Positions 34,415-44,284 of a DNA stretch of 64,000 bases are shown in pieces; position 1 is the stretch's first letter; each line of letters starts with the position of its first letter. The DNA comes from Treponema sp. GTDB lineage: Bacteria > Spirochaetota > Spirochaetia > Treponematales > Breznakiellaceae. The stretch lies in assembly GCA_009781635.1 (NCBI GenBank), contig WQXU01000011.1, positions 1 through 64,000 of the forward strand. The letters are read 5' to 3'. The notes below the pieces were generated by a model. That model did no database searches and was not told the origin of the DNA. It saw nothing but the letters and a program-made list of their open reading frames with translations. The position numbers and the translations under genes were made by a program.

Positions 34415-34488
34415 AGCGGCAGTGCTTGTTATATAATAATTGTAAAAGAAAGAAAATAGATTATAATTAAATATGAAGGGGTTTGTTT

Positions 34489-37041
34489 GTGTTTAAAGGA
34501 TTAACTAACAGAGTGCAGCGGCTTCTTTCCACAAATGCCCAGGAAGAAGCCAAAAGATTTAATTCCGATCAGCTCCTGCCGGAGCATATAATTATTGCAA
34601 TACTCAAGGACGGCGGCGGCACAGCCTGCAAAGCTCTCATGTTCCTGAGAATAGATACAAATGAGTTCAGGCACATCCTTGAAAGTTCAATTCCAAGAAT
34701 CCCGGGGCTTATTATCCGCGGCGAAGTGCCGCCTTCAAAACGCACAAAAAACATGCTTGATATAGCTACAGAAGAAGCAAGAACAATGGGAAGCGACTAT
34801 CTTGGCACCGAACATCTGCTTTTTGCCGCAATGAGGGAGCAGGATTCAAGCGTACAGGTTTACCTTAATCAGCGCGCTGTTGACACAGACATGATGAGAG
34901 TAATAATTCAGACAACATTTAATCAGCCGGCGTTAAGAAGTATTCCTGAAGACAGGTATCAGCCCTTTTATGTTCACAGGGAGCGCATTTCCAATAAGGC
35001 CGGCATTGACATGGAAAGACATCCAAGAATCAAACCTGCAACTTATCCTGTTTTGACTCCGGTTCTTGACAATTTTTCACGGGATCTGACAGCTATTGCA
35101 AGAGCGGGCAAGATGGATCCTGTTGTCGGAAGGAAACCGGAAATAAACCGCACTGTAAGAATCCTTGCAAGAAAAACAAAAAATAACCCTATTCTGGTTG
35201 GAGAGCCTGGTGTTGGGAAAACTGCAATTGTAGAAGGACTTGCACAGCTTTTGGTAAGCGAAGCAGTTCCCGATGTATTGTCAGGCAAGCGCATATTGTG
35301 CCTTGATTTGGGCCTTGTAGTGGCCGGAACAAAGTACCGCGGAGAGTTTGAAGAGCGGATAAAAAAGATATTGCGGGAAGTAAGCCAGGCTGGAAATATA
35401 ATTTTATTTATTGACGAGATTCATTCGATTATCGGAGCCGGAGGCGCGGAAGGAACACTTGATGCTTCCAACATGCTTAAGCCCGGACTTTCGCGCGGAG
35501 AAATACGCTGCATAGGCGCTACAACCCTGTCTGAATACAGAAAACATTTTGAAAAAGATGCGGCTCTTGAGCGCCGTTTCCAGGCGGTAATAGTACAGGA
35601 GCCTTCCTTTGATGAAACTTTGGAAATATTAAAGGGCATTCAATGCAAATATGAAGATTACCATCAGGTAAAATATTCACAGAGCTCTGTTGTGTTATCT
35701 GCAAAACTTGCGCAGCGGTACATAATGGACAGATTTATGCCTGACAAGGCAATTGACATTCTTGATGAATCAGGCGCAATGCGGAAAATGGAAAACTGCG
35801 AACAGCCGCCTGAAATTGCAAAACTTGAAGATGAGATAATAAAGTTATGCGATGAAAAAAACGCATTTGTCAGCGCGCAGGATTATGAACATGCAGCGGA
35901 GGTCCGTGACAAAGTCCGGATGTTAAAATCACGCCTTGAAGATGCGCGCCTTCACTGGGAGCGCGCCTGCCGGAATGACAGGCCTGTGGTTACAGAAGAT
36001 GATGTACGCCGTATTGTAACAGAGGCAACAGGAATTCCTGTAATGCATCTTGAAGAAAAAGAAAATATAAAGATTCTGCAGATAGAAAACGAACTTAAAA
36101 ATTGCGTAATAGGGCAGGAGACTGCAATCAACCGTATAGCGTCAGCCATAAAACGCTCAAGGGCCGGAGTTTCATCTTCCCGCCGCCCATTGGGCACCTT
36201 TATTTTCCTTGGTCCGACAGGTGTTGGAAAAACTCTTTTGGCCCGTAAACTGGCAAAGTTTTTATTCGCGCATGAAGATGCTCTTGTCAGGATAGACATG
36301 TCCGACTTTATGGAAAAGCACAATGCATCGCGTCTTACAGGAGCGCCTCCGGGATATATTGGTTATGAAGAGGGCGGAATGCTCACAGAAAAAATACGCC
36401 GAAATCCTTACAGGGTAATTTTGTTTGATGAAATAGAAAAGGCGCACAATGATATTTTTAATATCCTTTTGCAGGTAATGGAAGAAGGAGAGCTGCGGGA
36501 TTCACTGGGGCACAATGTTAATTTCCGCAATACAATAATTATCATGACAAGCAATGCAGGCGTGCGTGAAATTACAAAGGACTCGCGCCTTGGCTTTGCC
36601 TCAGGCTCGGGGCTTATGAATACAAGTGAAATTGAGTCTGCCGCAATGCAGGAGTTTAGAAGAATTTTCAGCCCCGAGTTTATAAACAGGGTGGATGAGA
36701 TAGTTGTTTTTAACCCGCTTGCACAGAAACAGATAGAAACAATTCTGGATATTGAACTATCAGAACTAAACAGCCGTCTTGCCGAGCAGGATTACAAATT
36801 AAAACTGACATCTGCCGCAAAGCAATTGCTTGCGCAGAAGGGGTGGGATCAAAAATACGGCGGAAGGCCTCTGCGCCGTACCATTCAAAAAGAACTTGAA
36901 TGTCCCCTGTCAGAGCTTATTCTTGAAGGCAACCAGAAAAGCGGAACGGTTTTTACAGCAGATGTAAAAAACGCAAATATAAGAATAAGGGTAAAAAGTC
37001 CTGTTAACGTTAAAGAAGAGCAGCTGGTGCAAAACCTCTAG
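34489..37041 (+). CDS. clpC: ClpC-type ATP-dependent unfoldase
   Basis: The 850-residue class I Clp/Hsp100 starts at GTG 34489, 8 bases after AAGGGG, and begins [13 protein letters not shown]. The TTG two codons earlier is too close to that site. Two Clp-N repeats (1-150) precede D1 with GEPGVGKT and [17 protein letters not shown]-type coiled segment ([21 protein letters not shown]) sits where ClpC has its M domain. D2 has [11 protein letters not shown] and LFDEIEKAH. It unfolds substrates for ClpP. No IGF/IGL-type ClpP loop could be confirmed by eye. It overlaps the convergent peptidase gene by 4 bases. Confidence 0.93.
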   Translation: MFKGLTNRVQRLLSTNAQEEAKRFNSDQLLPEHIIIAILKDGGGTACKALMFLRIDTNEFRHILESSIPRIPGLIIRGEVPPSKRTKNMLDIATEEARTMGSDYLGTEHLLFAAMREQDSSVQVYLNQRAVDTDMMRVIIQTTFNQPALRSIPEDRYQPFYVHRERISNKAGIDMERHPRIKPATYPVLTPVLDNFSRDLTAIARAGKMDPVVGRKPEINRTVRILARKTKNNPILVGEPGVGKTAIVEGLAQLLVSEAVPDVLSGKRILCLDLGLVVAGTKYRGEFEERIKKILREVSQAGNIILFIDEIHSIIGAGGAEGTLDASNMLKPGLSRGEIRCIGATTLSEYRKHFEKDAALERRFQAVIVQEPSFDETLEILKGIQCKYEDYHQVKYSQSSVVLSAKLAQRYIMDRFMPDKAIDILDESGAMRKMENCEQPPEIAKLEDEIIKLCDEKNAFVSAQDYEHAAEVRDKVRMLKSRLEDARLHWERACRNDRPVVTEDDVRRIVTEATGIPVMHLEEKENIKILQIENELKNCVIGQETAINRIASAIKRSRAGVSSSRRPLGTFIFLGPTGVGKTLLARKLAKFLFAHEDALVRIDMSDFMEKHNASRLTGAPPGYIGYEEGGMLTEKIRRNPYRVILFDEIEKAHNDIFNILLQVMEEGELRDSLGHNVNFRNTIIIMTSNAGVREITKDSRLGFASGSGLMNTSEIESAAMQEFRRIFSPEFINRVDEIVVFNPLAQKQIETILDIELSELNSRLAEQDYKLKLTSAAKQLLAQKGWDQKYGGRPLRRTIQKELECPLSELILEGNQKSGTVFTADVKNANIRIRVKSPVNVKEEQLVQNL

Positions 37042-37853
37042 AGTTTTTCCCATTCATGAATAAATCTTAACGCATACTGCTGAATTCCCGCAAAGTATGT
37101 GTCTATAAACTGCGCAAGCTCTGTTCCTACATATCTGTAATGCCAGCATTCCCATGAGTATCCTGTAATTTCCTCATAGCCTTCGGGATATGACAATGAC
37201 CAGCCAAAACGCGAAGCATTAGCTGCAAGCCAGCGTCCTTCGTTTGTAGCGGCAAATGCGTTTGTAATGCAGCCGAAATCAAGGGCAAGCCCAAGCTGAT
37301 GCTGACTGTGCCCTGGACGGGCGGAAACCCTGTCGGCAGCCTGCCTGCCTAAATTGTTAACATGCCGCCTGTAAACCTGATCCTGGTAATCGTATGAGCG
37401 GTAAGCAGAAGATGCCAACAATGTTAATCCTTCAAGCCTGGCGGAGGCGGCCATTTTTTCAAGGCCTTCCTGCGCAGCATCTCTTAATAAAAGCCCCTGT
37501 CTGTTTATTCTGTAAGAGGCGTTTTTAAGTTCAACAAGATCCAATGGAATGTAATCAGAGGCAAGTGAATTGTTTTTGTCTACAAGAATCCTCAAATACG
37601 GATCTTCCTGTAAAATAAAAAAAAGTTCGGTAATAAAAGAAGGGTTGGAAATTTTTTCTTTAATGTCTGCGTTTATGTAATCCGGAAATTGAGAATTTGA
37701 ATGCGCCGATAAAAGAAGCGGATAAAAATCAGGTTCATCTGTCATATAGGAATCCTGAATATCATCATTTTTATAAGTTAAAGAAACCTGCCTGCTTTTT
37801 ACACAGGAGAAAAGAAGCAGTATAAAAAGAAATAGGGAAAAGAAGCGCAGCAA
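37038..37853 (-). CDS. M15B D-alanyl-D-alanine carboxypeptidase lipoprotein (VanY/LdcB-like)
   Basis: The 271-residue protein has a signal peptide with lipobox LFSC (Cys17). The peptidase domain has SAYRSYDYQDQVYRRHV, the zinc motif PGHSQHQLGLALDFG (His and Asp ligands) and the distal WECWHYRYVG, supplying the third His. It trims D-Ala from peptidoglycan stem peptides in the periplasm. The TAG of the convergent clpC is shared over 4 bases. Its start meets the end of the glgC frame, suggesting a common transcript with it. Spirochaete peptidoglycan turnover is a plausible role. Confidence 0.88.
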   Translation of the reverse strand: MLRFFSLFLFILLLFSCVKSRQVSLTYKNDDIQDSYMTDEPDFYPLLLSAHSNSQFPDYINADIKEKISNPSFITELFFILQEDPYLRILVDKNNSLASDYIPLDLVELKNASYRINRQGLLLRDAAQEGLEKMAASARLEGLTLLASSAYRSYDYQDQVYRRHVNNLGRQAADRVSARPGHSQHQLGLALDFGCITNAFAATNEGRWLAANASRFGWSLSYPEGYEEITGYSWECWHYRYVGTELAQFIDTYFAGIQQYALRFIHEWEKL

Positions 37854-39124
37854 TTATATAACTGTCCCCGGATATAAAATTGTATTTTTTGGAATAACGA
37901 TGATTCCATCTACAATATAGTAATGACCGTAATTGCCGTCTGTGCGTTTTATGTCGTCTACTCCGATACGGCAGCCTTCGCCGACACAGACATTCTTGTC
38001 AATAATAGCGCCTTTTATAATGGCGCCTCTTCCAATTCCTACATTGGGAATCCTGGCTTCGGCATTTTGATTTTTTTGTATTTCAGTTTCGTAATAGTCC
38101 GCGCCCATACAGACAACGCCGTTAAGGCTTGAACCGGTTTCGATGATAGTACGAATACCGACAATTGAATTTGTAATATTTGCATTTGTTATGATACAAC
38201 CTTCTGCTGCAATAGACTGGTTCATGTTGGAGAAATTCATTTTTGAAGGCGGAAGGTTGCGCATATGCGTAAATATGGGTTTATGTTCATCATAAAAATC
38301 GAAACGCGGCTTTAAGGTAGTTAATTCAAGATTGGTGTCGTAGAAATTTTTAATGGTTCCGATATCTTCCCAGTAACCGTCAAAAAGATATGCATTTACC
38401 TTGAGTTTATTAATGGCGGCAGGAATTACCTCTTTTCCAAAATCGGTAAGTTCATTGGAAAGACAATCATCCATTGCTTTTGCATTAAAGACATAAATAC
38501 CCATGGAGGCAAGGTAACAGTCATCTTTATTTTTTTCTGTTAAAAGCTCCGCAGGCGCTTTATAATCTGATATGTCTTTTGCAGGACCTGGTTTTTCAAG
38601 GAACTCTGTTATCTGATTTTTTTATCTACTTTCATAATTCCAAGATCGCTTGCATTATCCCTTGTGACGCCGGTGCAGGCAATGGTAATTGCAGCCTGGG
38701 AATCAATATGGCTTTTTAGGAGTTCCTGCAAGTCCATTCTGTAAAGCTGGTCACCGGAAAGAATCATGTAATATGAAGGGTTTTGCGTTCTGAAGTGAGG
38801 AAAGTTTTTGCGGACAGCATCGGCAGTTCCTTCATACCAGCCGGAATGTTCGAATGTCTGTTCGGCTGCGAGAATCTCGACAAAGCCGTTTGTAAAAGAA
38901 TCAAAAACATAGGTCTGGCCTATATGAAGATGAAGGGAAGCTGAATTAAACTGGGTAACAACATAAATTTGTCTTAAATTGGCATTTATACAGTTGGAGA
39001 TGGGAATATCGACAAGACGATACTTGCCGCCGAAGGGAACAGCAGGTTTTGAACGGAATTGTGTTAATGGAAACAGACGGGTTCCCTTGCCGCCGCCTAA
39101 AATTATAGACAAGACCTCGGACAT
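37854..39124 (-). pseudogene. glgC: Glucose-1-phosphate adenylyltransferase, frameshifted at an A7 run
   Basis: From ATG 39124 (after GGAGGTGG) the first part has the catalytic start ILGGGKGTRLFPLTQFRSKPAVPFGG, ISNC and YEGTADAVRKNF. It stops at codon KIR-TAA right after MKVDKK. The other part (to 37854) continues the family sequence: MGIYVFNAKAMDDCL, YWEDIGTIKNFYDTNLEL and the left-handed beta-helix repeats to the end. One extra A in the run at 38617-38623 (A7 to A8 on the coding strand) fuses them into a complete ~424-residue enzyme: DKKNQITEFLEKP. It makes ADP-glucose for glycogen. A sequencing error, phase variation or a pseudogene fit equally. Confidence 0.88.
38617..38623. repeat. Homopolymer at the glgC frameshift
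   Basis: Seven T on the plus strand (A7 on the coding strand). Eight would restore the full reading frame. Slippage-prone position between the nucleotidyltransferase and beta-helix domains. Confidence 0.85.
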
Positions 39125-39148
39125 ATAATCCACCTCCAATTTGCTTCG

Positions 39149-39177
39149 ATTTTATTAAATTATTCAGTTTTTGTCAA
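39149..39177 (-). promoter_or_regulatory. glgC promoter
   Basis: On the minus strand TTGACA (39172-39177), 17-base spacer, TAAAAT (39149-39154). The ribosome site GGAGGTGG (39130-39137) precedes ATG 39124. This gene thus has a conventional leader. Confidence 0.65.
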
Positions 39178-39293
39178 TCATGGCATTTTATGACTTTTTA
39201 GCATTTTTAACGAAAAATCAATTAAAAATGCAGGTTTTAAAAAATTAAAAGAGTAATATTGCTTTTTTTTATTTTTTTCACATAATTAAAATC

Positions 39294-41105
39294 ATGTACG
39301 ATTACCGTGAACCATGGAAAGAAAAAATAGCCTCTGTTATAAATGCGCTTTTACTTGAGAATGGAATTAATGAAAGTGTAAAAAATGAGCAGATAACCGC
39401 AGAAAATCCGCCTAATCCGGAAATGGGTGACATTGGTTTTCCGATGTTCAGTTTTGCCAAAACACTGCGAAAAGGGCCTGCGCAGATTGCGCAAATTGCG
39501 GCGCAAAGGCTTTCAAAAAGCGGCAATGAAAAAATAGAGGCTCAAGGACCCTATCTGAACATACGCCTTGATCGAGGGCAAACATCAAAAATGATTTTAA
39601 ATGATGTTTTTGCAAAAAATAAAAATGACGGATTTATTTTTGGCAGGCCCGGTACGATGACAGGTAAAAAAGTAATGGTTGAGTTTTCAAGCCCCAATAC
39701 AAATAAACCTTTGCATCTTGGTCATTTGCGCAATGACGTACTTGGAGAGAGTATCTCAAGAATTATCGAAGCATGCGGCGCAAAAGTTCGCAAGGTTTGC
39801 ATTATAAATGACAGGGGAATTCATATCTGCAAATCAATGCTTGCTTACAAGGAACACGGACAGGGTAAAACGCCGGAATCGGAAGGAAAAAAAAGCGATC
39901 GTTTTGTCGGAGATTTTTATGTTTTGTTTAATAATGATCTGAAAAAAGAAGAAGAACTTATAAAGGCAAAAAAGGAAAATGATACTGAAGAAAATCAGGC
40001 TCCGTCAATCAAGAAAGCTCAAGGCTTGTTAAGAAAATGGGAAGCAGGAGACAGTGAAACTGTTGAACTCTGGAAAAAAATGAACGGCTGGGCAATAGAG
40101 GGAATGAAAAAAACCTATGAGAGAACAGGTATTTCCTTTGACAAATATGATTTTGAAAGTGAAACATATATGCTTGGCAGGGAAGAAGTCTTAAAGGGTC
40201 TTGAAAAAGGAATATTTTTCCGTCAGCAGGACGGGTCTGTTGCAGTTGATTTAAGCGAAGAAAAGCTTGATAAAAAAATACTTTTACGAAGCGACGGAAC
40301 ATCAATATATATTACACAGGATTTTGGAACTGCAATAAACCGGCACAAGGACTGGCCGTTTGACAAGTTAATTTATGTTGTCGGCTCCGAGCAGCAGTAC
40401 CATTTTAAAGTGCTTTTTATCCTTCTTGAAAAACTTGGATACACCTGGGCAAGGGATCTGCATCACCTTTCTTATGGCATGGTAAATCTCCCTGAAGGTA
40501 AAATGAAAAGCCGGGAAGGAACCGTTGTTGACGCTGACGATTTAATTGACTCTCTTCGTGATATGGCGCTTGAAGAGATCCGCGAAAAAGGAAGGGAAGA
40601 GGATGTTGGAAATCCCCTTCTTGTAGCTGAAAAAATCGCTCTTGGCGCTCTGCATTATTTTTTACTGCAGACAAGTCCTCTAAAGGATATGCTTTTTGAT
40701 CCGAAAGAATCTCTTTCCTTTACAGGAAATACAGGCCCCTATTTGCAGTATATGGGCGCCCGTATTTCTTCCATGCTGCGAAAAGCGGGAAAAGATGCAG
40801 ATAACAAAAACTTTGACGCTGATTATTCTCTTCTTATAACGGATGCAGAATGGAGTCTTGTTAAAACGCTTGCAGAATACAATCAGGCTGTAAGCGAAGC
40901 TGCTCAAAACATGGATCCCTCACAGATAGCAGGGTATTTATATGAGCTTTCAAAGGCATTCAGCCGTTTTTATCATGAATGTCCGATTCTAAATTGCGAT
41001 GATAAAGAACTTTCAAGGGCAAGACTTGATCTTGGCAGAGCTGTTATGTACATATTAAAAGATGCGTTTCATCTTGCATGCATTCCGTTTTTAGACGTTA
41101 TGTGA
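39294..41105 (+). CDS. argS: Arginyl-tRNA synthetase
   Basis: The 603-residue class I synthetase has the N-terminal Add1 domain (1-110) and SSPNTNKPLHLGHLRND with the HIGH-type HLGH at 141-144. KMSKS is replaced by GKMKSREGTVV, as usual in ArgRS. A DALR anticodon-binding domain begins near 480 (GNTGPYLQYMGARISSMLRK). It charges tRNA-Arg in the cytoplasm. No ribosome site is visible; CATAAT lies 7 bases before the ATG with TTGCTT 16 bases further up, so the message may be leaderless. Its last 15 bases overlap the convergent birA. Confidence 0.96.
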   Translation: MYDYREPWKEKIASVINALLLENGINESVKNEQITAENPPNPEMGDIGFPMFSFAKTLRKGPAQIAQIAAQRLSKSGNEKIEAQGPYLNIRLDRGQTSKMILNDVFAKNKNDGFIFGRPGTMTGKKVMVEFSSPNTNKPLHLGHLRNDVLGESISRIIEACGAKVRKVCIINDRGIHICKSMLAYKEHGQGKTPESEGKKSDRFVGDFYVLFNNDLKKEEELIKAKKENDTEENQAPSIKKAQGLLRKWEAGDSETVELWKKMNGWAIEGMKKTYERTGISFDKYDFESETYMLGREEVLKGLEKGIFFRQQDGSVAVDLSEEKLDKKILLRSDGTSIYITQDFGTAINRHKDWPFDKLIYVVGSEQQYHFKVLFILLEKLGYTWARDLHHLSYGMVNLPEGKMKSREGTVVDADDLIDSLRDMALEEIREKGREEDVGNPLLVAEKIALGALHYFLLQTSPLKDMLFDPKESLSFTGNTGPYLQYMGARISSMLRKAGKDADNKNFDADYSLLITDAEWSLVKTLAEYNQAVSEAAQNMDPSQIAGYLYELSKAFSRFYHECPILNCDDKELSRARLDLGRAVMYILKDAFHLACIPFLDVM

Positions 41106-42122
41106 TTTGTTTAAAAATGCAAGGGATACGCTGCCCTGGTTAAAGTAAAGGGTTTTATCTTCGTTATCTATTTTTATTATACAGCGTCCAACAGGATCTA
41201 TTCCTTCAAACAAGCCTCTGGCAAGAATCCTGCATGGTTTATCAGTCAGGTTTTCACCTGCAGCAGGCTCAAAAACCGCAACTTTGGCGCCGATGCAATC
41301 GGCTGACGAGTTCCAAAAAGAAGAGAGAGCCCTGTTTCCCTGCGTGTAATCCGCGCTGGGAGCAAAACTTGTTTTAACATCCTGTATTTTTTCAAGTATT
41401 ATTTTTAAAACATCACGCCGGGATATTTGCTTTCCCGTTATTTCCGAACAGCTTGTTGCTTTTATGGAAGGGGCCGGATTATTAATATTTACTCCTATTC
41501 CGCCTGTAAGCCATGTCAATAAATCTCCCTCTCCTGAAATCTCTGTTGTAATTCCTGCTATCTTCCGGTTATTAATATAAATATCATTAGGCCAGCGAAG
41601 AAATGCATTTTTACCGCAAATGGATGTAATGCTTTGGGCAACTGCTATTTGCATAACAAGCTGAAAAATGGTGTAGTCTGCAATTGTAAGACGGGGTCTT
41701 TCAAGTATAGAAAAAAAGAGGCCTCCATTGCGTGATACCCATGTTCTTCCGTTTCTTCCCCTGCCTGCGCTTTGTTTTTCCGCAGAAATTACAGCGCTCT
41801 TAACCTGGCGAAGAGCAAGCTCCCTTGCCCTGTCCATGGTGCTGCCTGTATTTTTATAATGATAAAAAAGACTCTCTTTTTCGCCGAATTCCCAGGGAAA
41901 CAAAAAATCCTTTTCTTTCTGCGGATCAAGGCAGTAACCTGTATCATTTGTATCTATGCAATAGCCGTTTTTTAAAAGCGATTGAACTGTTTTCCAGACT
42001 GCAACGCGGGATATGCCCATAATTTTGGCAAGAGCGGTGCCGCTTAAGAACTCTCCGCCTTTTTCCCTTAGCAGTATAAGGAGTAAAGCTTTACTTGATA
42101 ATCCGCCTTCTTTTTTTATCAT
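41091..42122 (-). CDS. birA: Biotin-protein ligase with DNA-binding domain
   Basis: The protein (343 residues from Met at 42122) is a bifunctional BirA. An N-terminal winged helix (residues ~20-70: FLSGTALAKIMGISRVAVWKTVQSL) precedes the ligase. The ligase has TGSTMDRAREL, SAGRGRNGRTWVS, LRWPNDIYIN and GGIGVNIN, and the C-terminal domain follows. It biotinylates carboxylase carriers and represses genes when biotin is plentiful. A TATAAT (42139-42144) lies only 4 bases before an ATG at 42134, so transcription would begin within that codon. Start at 42122, 4 bases after AAGGG, is more likely. A BirA operator sits at bioY 2 kb away. Confidence 0.9.
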   Translation of the reverse strand: MIKKEGGLSSKALLLILLREKGGEFLSGTALAKIMGISRVAVWKTVQSLLKNGYCIDTNDTGYCLDPQKEKDFLFPWEFGEKESLFYHYKNTGSTMDRARELALRQVKSAVISAEKQSAGRGRNGRTWVSRNGGLFFSILERPRLTIADYTIFQLVMQIAVAQSITSICGKNAFLRWPNDIYINNRKIAGITTEISGEGDLLTWLTGGIGVNINNPAPSIKATSCSEITGKQISRRDVLKIILEKIQDVKTSFAPSADYTQGNRALSSFWNSSADCIGAKVAVFEPAAGENLTDKPCRILARGLFEGIDPVGRCIIKIDNEDKTLYFNQGSVSLAFLNKSHNV

Positions 42123-42172
42123 TTTACCCTTCATAAAAATTATATCATATATAATAAAGTTATAAAAAGAGT

Positions 42173-42832
42173 TTAAAAGTTTTCTCTTGCTTCAATTGCA
42201 ATTGCTTTTTTTGCCGCTTTTTCAAAGCTTAAAGAGATTAGAACAAACAATAGAGTCTTTATTTTTAGAAGTCCTTCTCTGCCGGCGCGCGCTTTCCATG
42301 AAAGATTAAAAGCCTGCCAGATTGAAAAGATTTCCGGAATAAAACAGATAAAAAGCGATATAGTATTTGAAAAAGACGGATGCCCCGGGATTTTAAGATT
42401 CTTTCTTATAAAAACTTCGATATTATTAAGGCTGTATTTTAGTTCGACAGAGCTTGTAGTGCGGAATAATAATGCAGATAACTGTACTATAAAAAAAAGA
42501 CGAAAAGCAATCTGAATGAAATCAATGCGGGGTATAAAAATCTGTAATGATAAATTACTGTAATTTTCCGTTAAAAGCGAGAAAACAGAAAGGAAGTACA
42601 TTAAAATTGCGTAAATGAAAACCGGTTTTAGATCAGTTAATTGTTCGCGTAACAATATGCCGCAATAAAAACCTGCTGTAAAAGCCGCTGCAATTCCCGG
42701 TAAAAGCCATAGGGGGGGAAGATATATGCACATAATCGAGAGGAGAACAAAAATGAGTAGTTTTAATAATGCCGGAAATTTATGCAAAGGCCCCTTTACA
42801 GTTTTATATTTAAAGATTGTCTCTTTTACCAT
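42173..42832 (-). CDS. bioN: ECF transporter transmembrane component (EcfT/BioN)
   Basis: The 219-residue protein has five or six hydrophobic segments and the EcfT signature with Ala-Arg-Gly near the end (LSWKARAGREGLLK), the coupling helix that contacts the ATPase. It is the scaffold of an energy-coupling-factor importer. It overlaps the ATPase gene by 7 bases. Context with bioY and birA assigns it to biotin. Confidence 0.85.
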   Translation of the reverse strand: MVKETIFKYKTVKGPLHKFPALLKLLIFVLLSIMCIYLPPLWLLPGIAAAFTAGFYCGILLREQLTDLKPVFIYAILMYFLSVFSLLTENYSNLSLQIFIPRIDFIQIAFRLFFIVQLSALLFRTTSSVELKYSLNNIEVFIRKNLKIPGHPSFSNTISLFICFIPEIFSIWQAFNLSWKARAGREGLLKIKTLLFVLISLSFEKAAKKAIAIEARENF

Positions 42833-43632
42833 ATAAGATCCTTTAACGCTGCGCTGTAATCACTTAAAGTTTTAAGACAGGCTCGCTGTGTTTCTTTTAA
42901 TGGATGATGAATGCACCATGCTTCCAGATTCTGCATAAGCGCTTCTTCGGCTGTGCCGTCAAAGACTTTTTTTCCTTTGTAAAGCGCAATAAAACGATTG
43001 GCTATGGACATGCATTTTTCAAGTTCATGGGTAAGAATTATAATTGTAAAGCACTCTTCCTTTAATTTTTTTATAAGCGTGTTTATCTGAATAATGCCGG
43101 GGAAATCCATGTTAGCGTAGGGCTCGTCAAAAATGATTAGCTTGTTAGAAGCATGATTTGCCATTGCCAATACACCGGCAACGGCAAGCCTGCGTTTTTC
43201 TCCTCCGGAAAGAGAGCGGGAAGGAAAATCTCCCCTTTTTTCAAGGCCAGTTTCCTTAAGAGCTGCATTTACACGAAGAATAATTTCATCTTTTTTCAGA
43301 GCCATGTTACGGGGGCCAAATGAAATATCCTCACGTACTGTCTCTCCAAGTATCTGGGCATCCGGCTCCTGAAATACAAGCCCTGCCTTTGCAAACGTTT
43401 TTACATTGCCGGAAGTTGGCTCTTCAAGCCCTGCTATGATAGACATTAAAAGGCTCTTTCCGCTGCCATTAGCCCCGGCGATAATAGTACATCCTTTATT
43501 TTTTATAGAAAGGGAAACATCGTTAAGAGCGTAAAAAAAACCATCTTTTACCTGTTCATCAAAAAAAATATTATCATTATTAACAGGAAAGCGTTTAGTA
43601 ATATTATTTAAAATAATAATTTCTTTTTCCAT
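42826..43632 (-). CDS. bioM: ECF transporter ATP-binding protein (EcfA/BioM)
   Basis: The 268-residue ABC ATPase has Walker A AGANGSGKSLLMS, Q-loop LVFQEPDAQILGETV, signature SRSLSGGEKRRLAVAGVL and Walker B KLIIFDEPYANMDF, then the H-loop ILTHELEKC. It drives import with the EcfT and BioY partners. It lies 5 bases after the bioY stop. A single ATPase gene implies a homodimer in the complex. Confidence 0.9.
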   Translation of the reverse strand: MEKEIIILNNITKRFPVNNDNIFFDEQVKDGFFYALNDVSLSIKNKGCTIIAGANGSGKSLLMSIIAGLEEPTSGNVKTFAKAGLVFQEPDAQILGETVREDISFGPRNMALKKDEIILRVNAALKETGLEKRGDFPSRSLSGGEKRRLAVAGVLAMANHASNKLIIFDEPYANMDFPGIIQINTLIKKLKEECFTIIILTHELEKCMSIANRFIALYKGKKVFDGTAEEALMQNLEAWCIHHPLKETQRACLKTLSDYSAALKDLIW

Positions 43633-43637
43633 AATAG

Positions 43638-44204
43638 TTATAAAAGATTATTTATATATTTAGCTGCAACAGGCCGCAGTTTCAGAGCAAGCGGAATGCT
43701 GATTGCAAGTTTCAGGATATCCCCTGGTATAAATGGAACAACACCGGCAAAAAAAGCGGATGCAAATGACATTGAGTTAAGATGCATCATGTAGAAAAGA
43801 CCGCAAATTAAAATTAAGGAAAAGCCAAGAAATGAAGCAAGGGTTATTTTAAGCACAAGAGGAATGCATATTTTCCTTTCGCTTGTCTTTGGAAGCCCGC
43901 AGATAAGGCCTGCGCAAAGACTTCCTAAAAAATAACCTATAATATATCCTCCAAGCGGAGTTGAAAATGCTGCAGGACCCGGAATTACAAATACAGGAGC
44001 GCCGATTAATCCTGCTGTAATAAATATAAGAAGGGCAATACCGCCGTAAAAACTTCCAAGAACAGTTCCTGCAAGAACAACAAAAAGATTTTTAAATACA
44101 ATAGGCACGCTTGCCACAGGAATAATAAAAAAAGAAGAGACTGCTATTAATGCGGCAAATAAAGATGCAAATACATAACGATTACGGATTTCTTTTAATT
44201 TCAT
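43638..44204 (-). CDS. bioY: Biotin transporter substrate-binding subunit
   Basis: The 188-residue S-component starts best at ATG 44204 (MKLKEIRNRYVF). It has six hydrophobic segments and BioY marks: GTVLGSFYGGIALLIFITAGLIGAPVF, FSTPLGGYIIGYFLGSL and VPFIPGDILKLAIS. It binds biotin and delivers it through the EcfAT module encoded downstream. The start choice rests on the promoter: TATAAT is 11 bases upstream and a BirA operator covers the gap, leaving only a few leader bases. An ATG at 44216 lies inside the -10 and operator and would not be transcribed. Confidence 0.92.
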   Translation of the reverse strand: MKLKEIRNRYVFASLFAALIAVSSFFIIPVASVPIVFKNLFVVLAGTVLGSFYGGIALLIFITAGLIGAPVFVIPGPAAFSTPLGGYIIGYFLGSLCAGLICGLPKTSERKICIPLVLKITLASFLGFSLILICGLFYMMHLNSMSFASAFFAGVVPFIPGDILKLAISIPLALKLRPVAAKYINNLL

Positions 44205-44244
44205 GTTAACCTGCATTATATCATAGGTTAACGGTAATTGTCAA
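44205..44244 (-). promoter_or_regulatory. bioY promoter with BirA operator
   Basis: GTTAACC (44205-44211) and GGTTAAC (44226-44232), 14 bases apart, form the palindrome typical of BirA operators. On the minus strand TTGACA (44239-44244) and TATAAT (44215-44220) are separated by 18 bases, so the operator covers the -10 and start site. Biotinyl-AMP-bound BirA from the same cluster should repress the importer. Confidence 0.85.
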
Positions 44245-44246
44245 TA

Positions 44247-44279
44247 AAAAGCCATGATTACAATGCAACCATGGCTTTT
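44247..44279 (-). terminator. Rho-independent terminator after iorA
   Basis: AAAAGCCATG (44247-44256) pairs with CATGGCTTTT (44270-44279) around a 13-base loop. Read on the minus strand it follows the iorA stop and ends in T-rich sequence. It lies directly before the bioY promoter and insulates it. Confidence 0.75.
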
Positions 44280-44284
44280 AAATA

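Noticed and set aside
38505-38608. A separate short gene between the two glgC parts
   Set aside because: The bases continue the glgC sequence in the shifted frame (LEKPGPAKDISDY), so they belong to the split gene.
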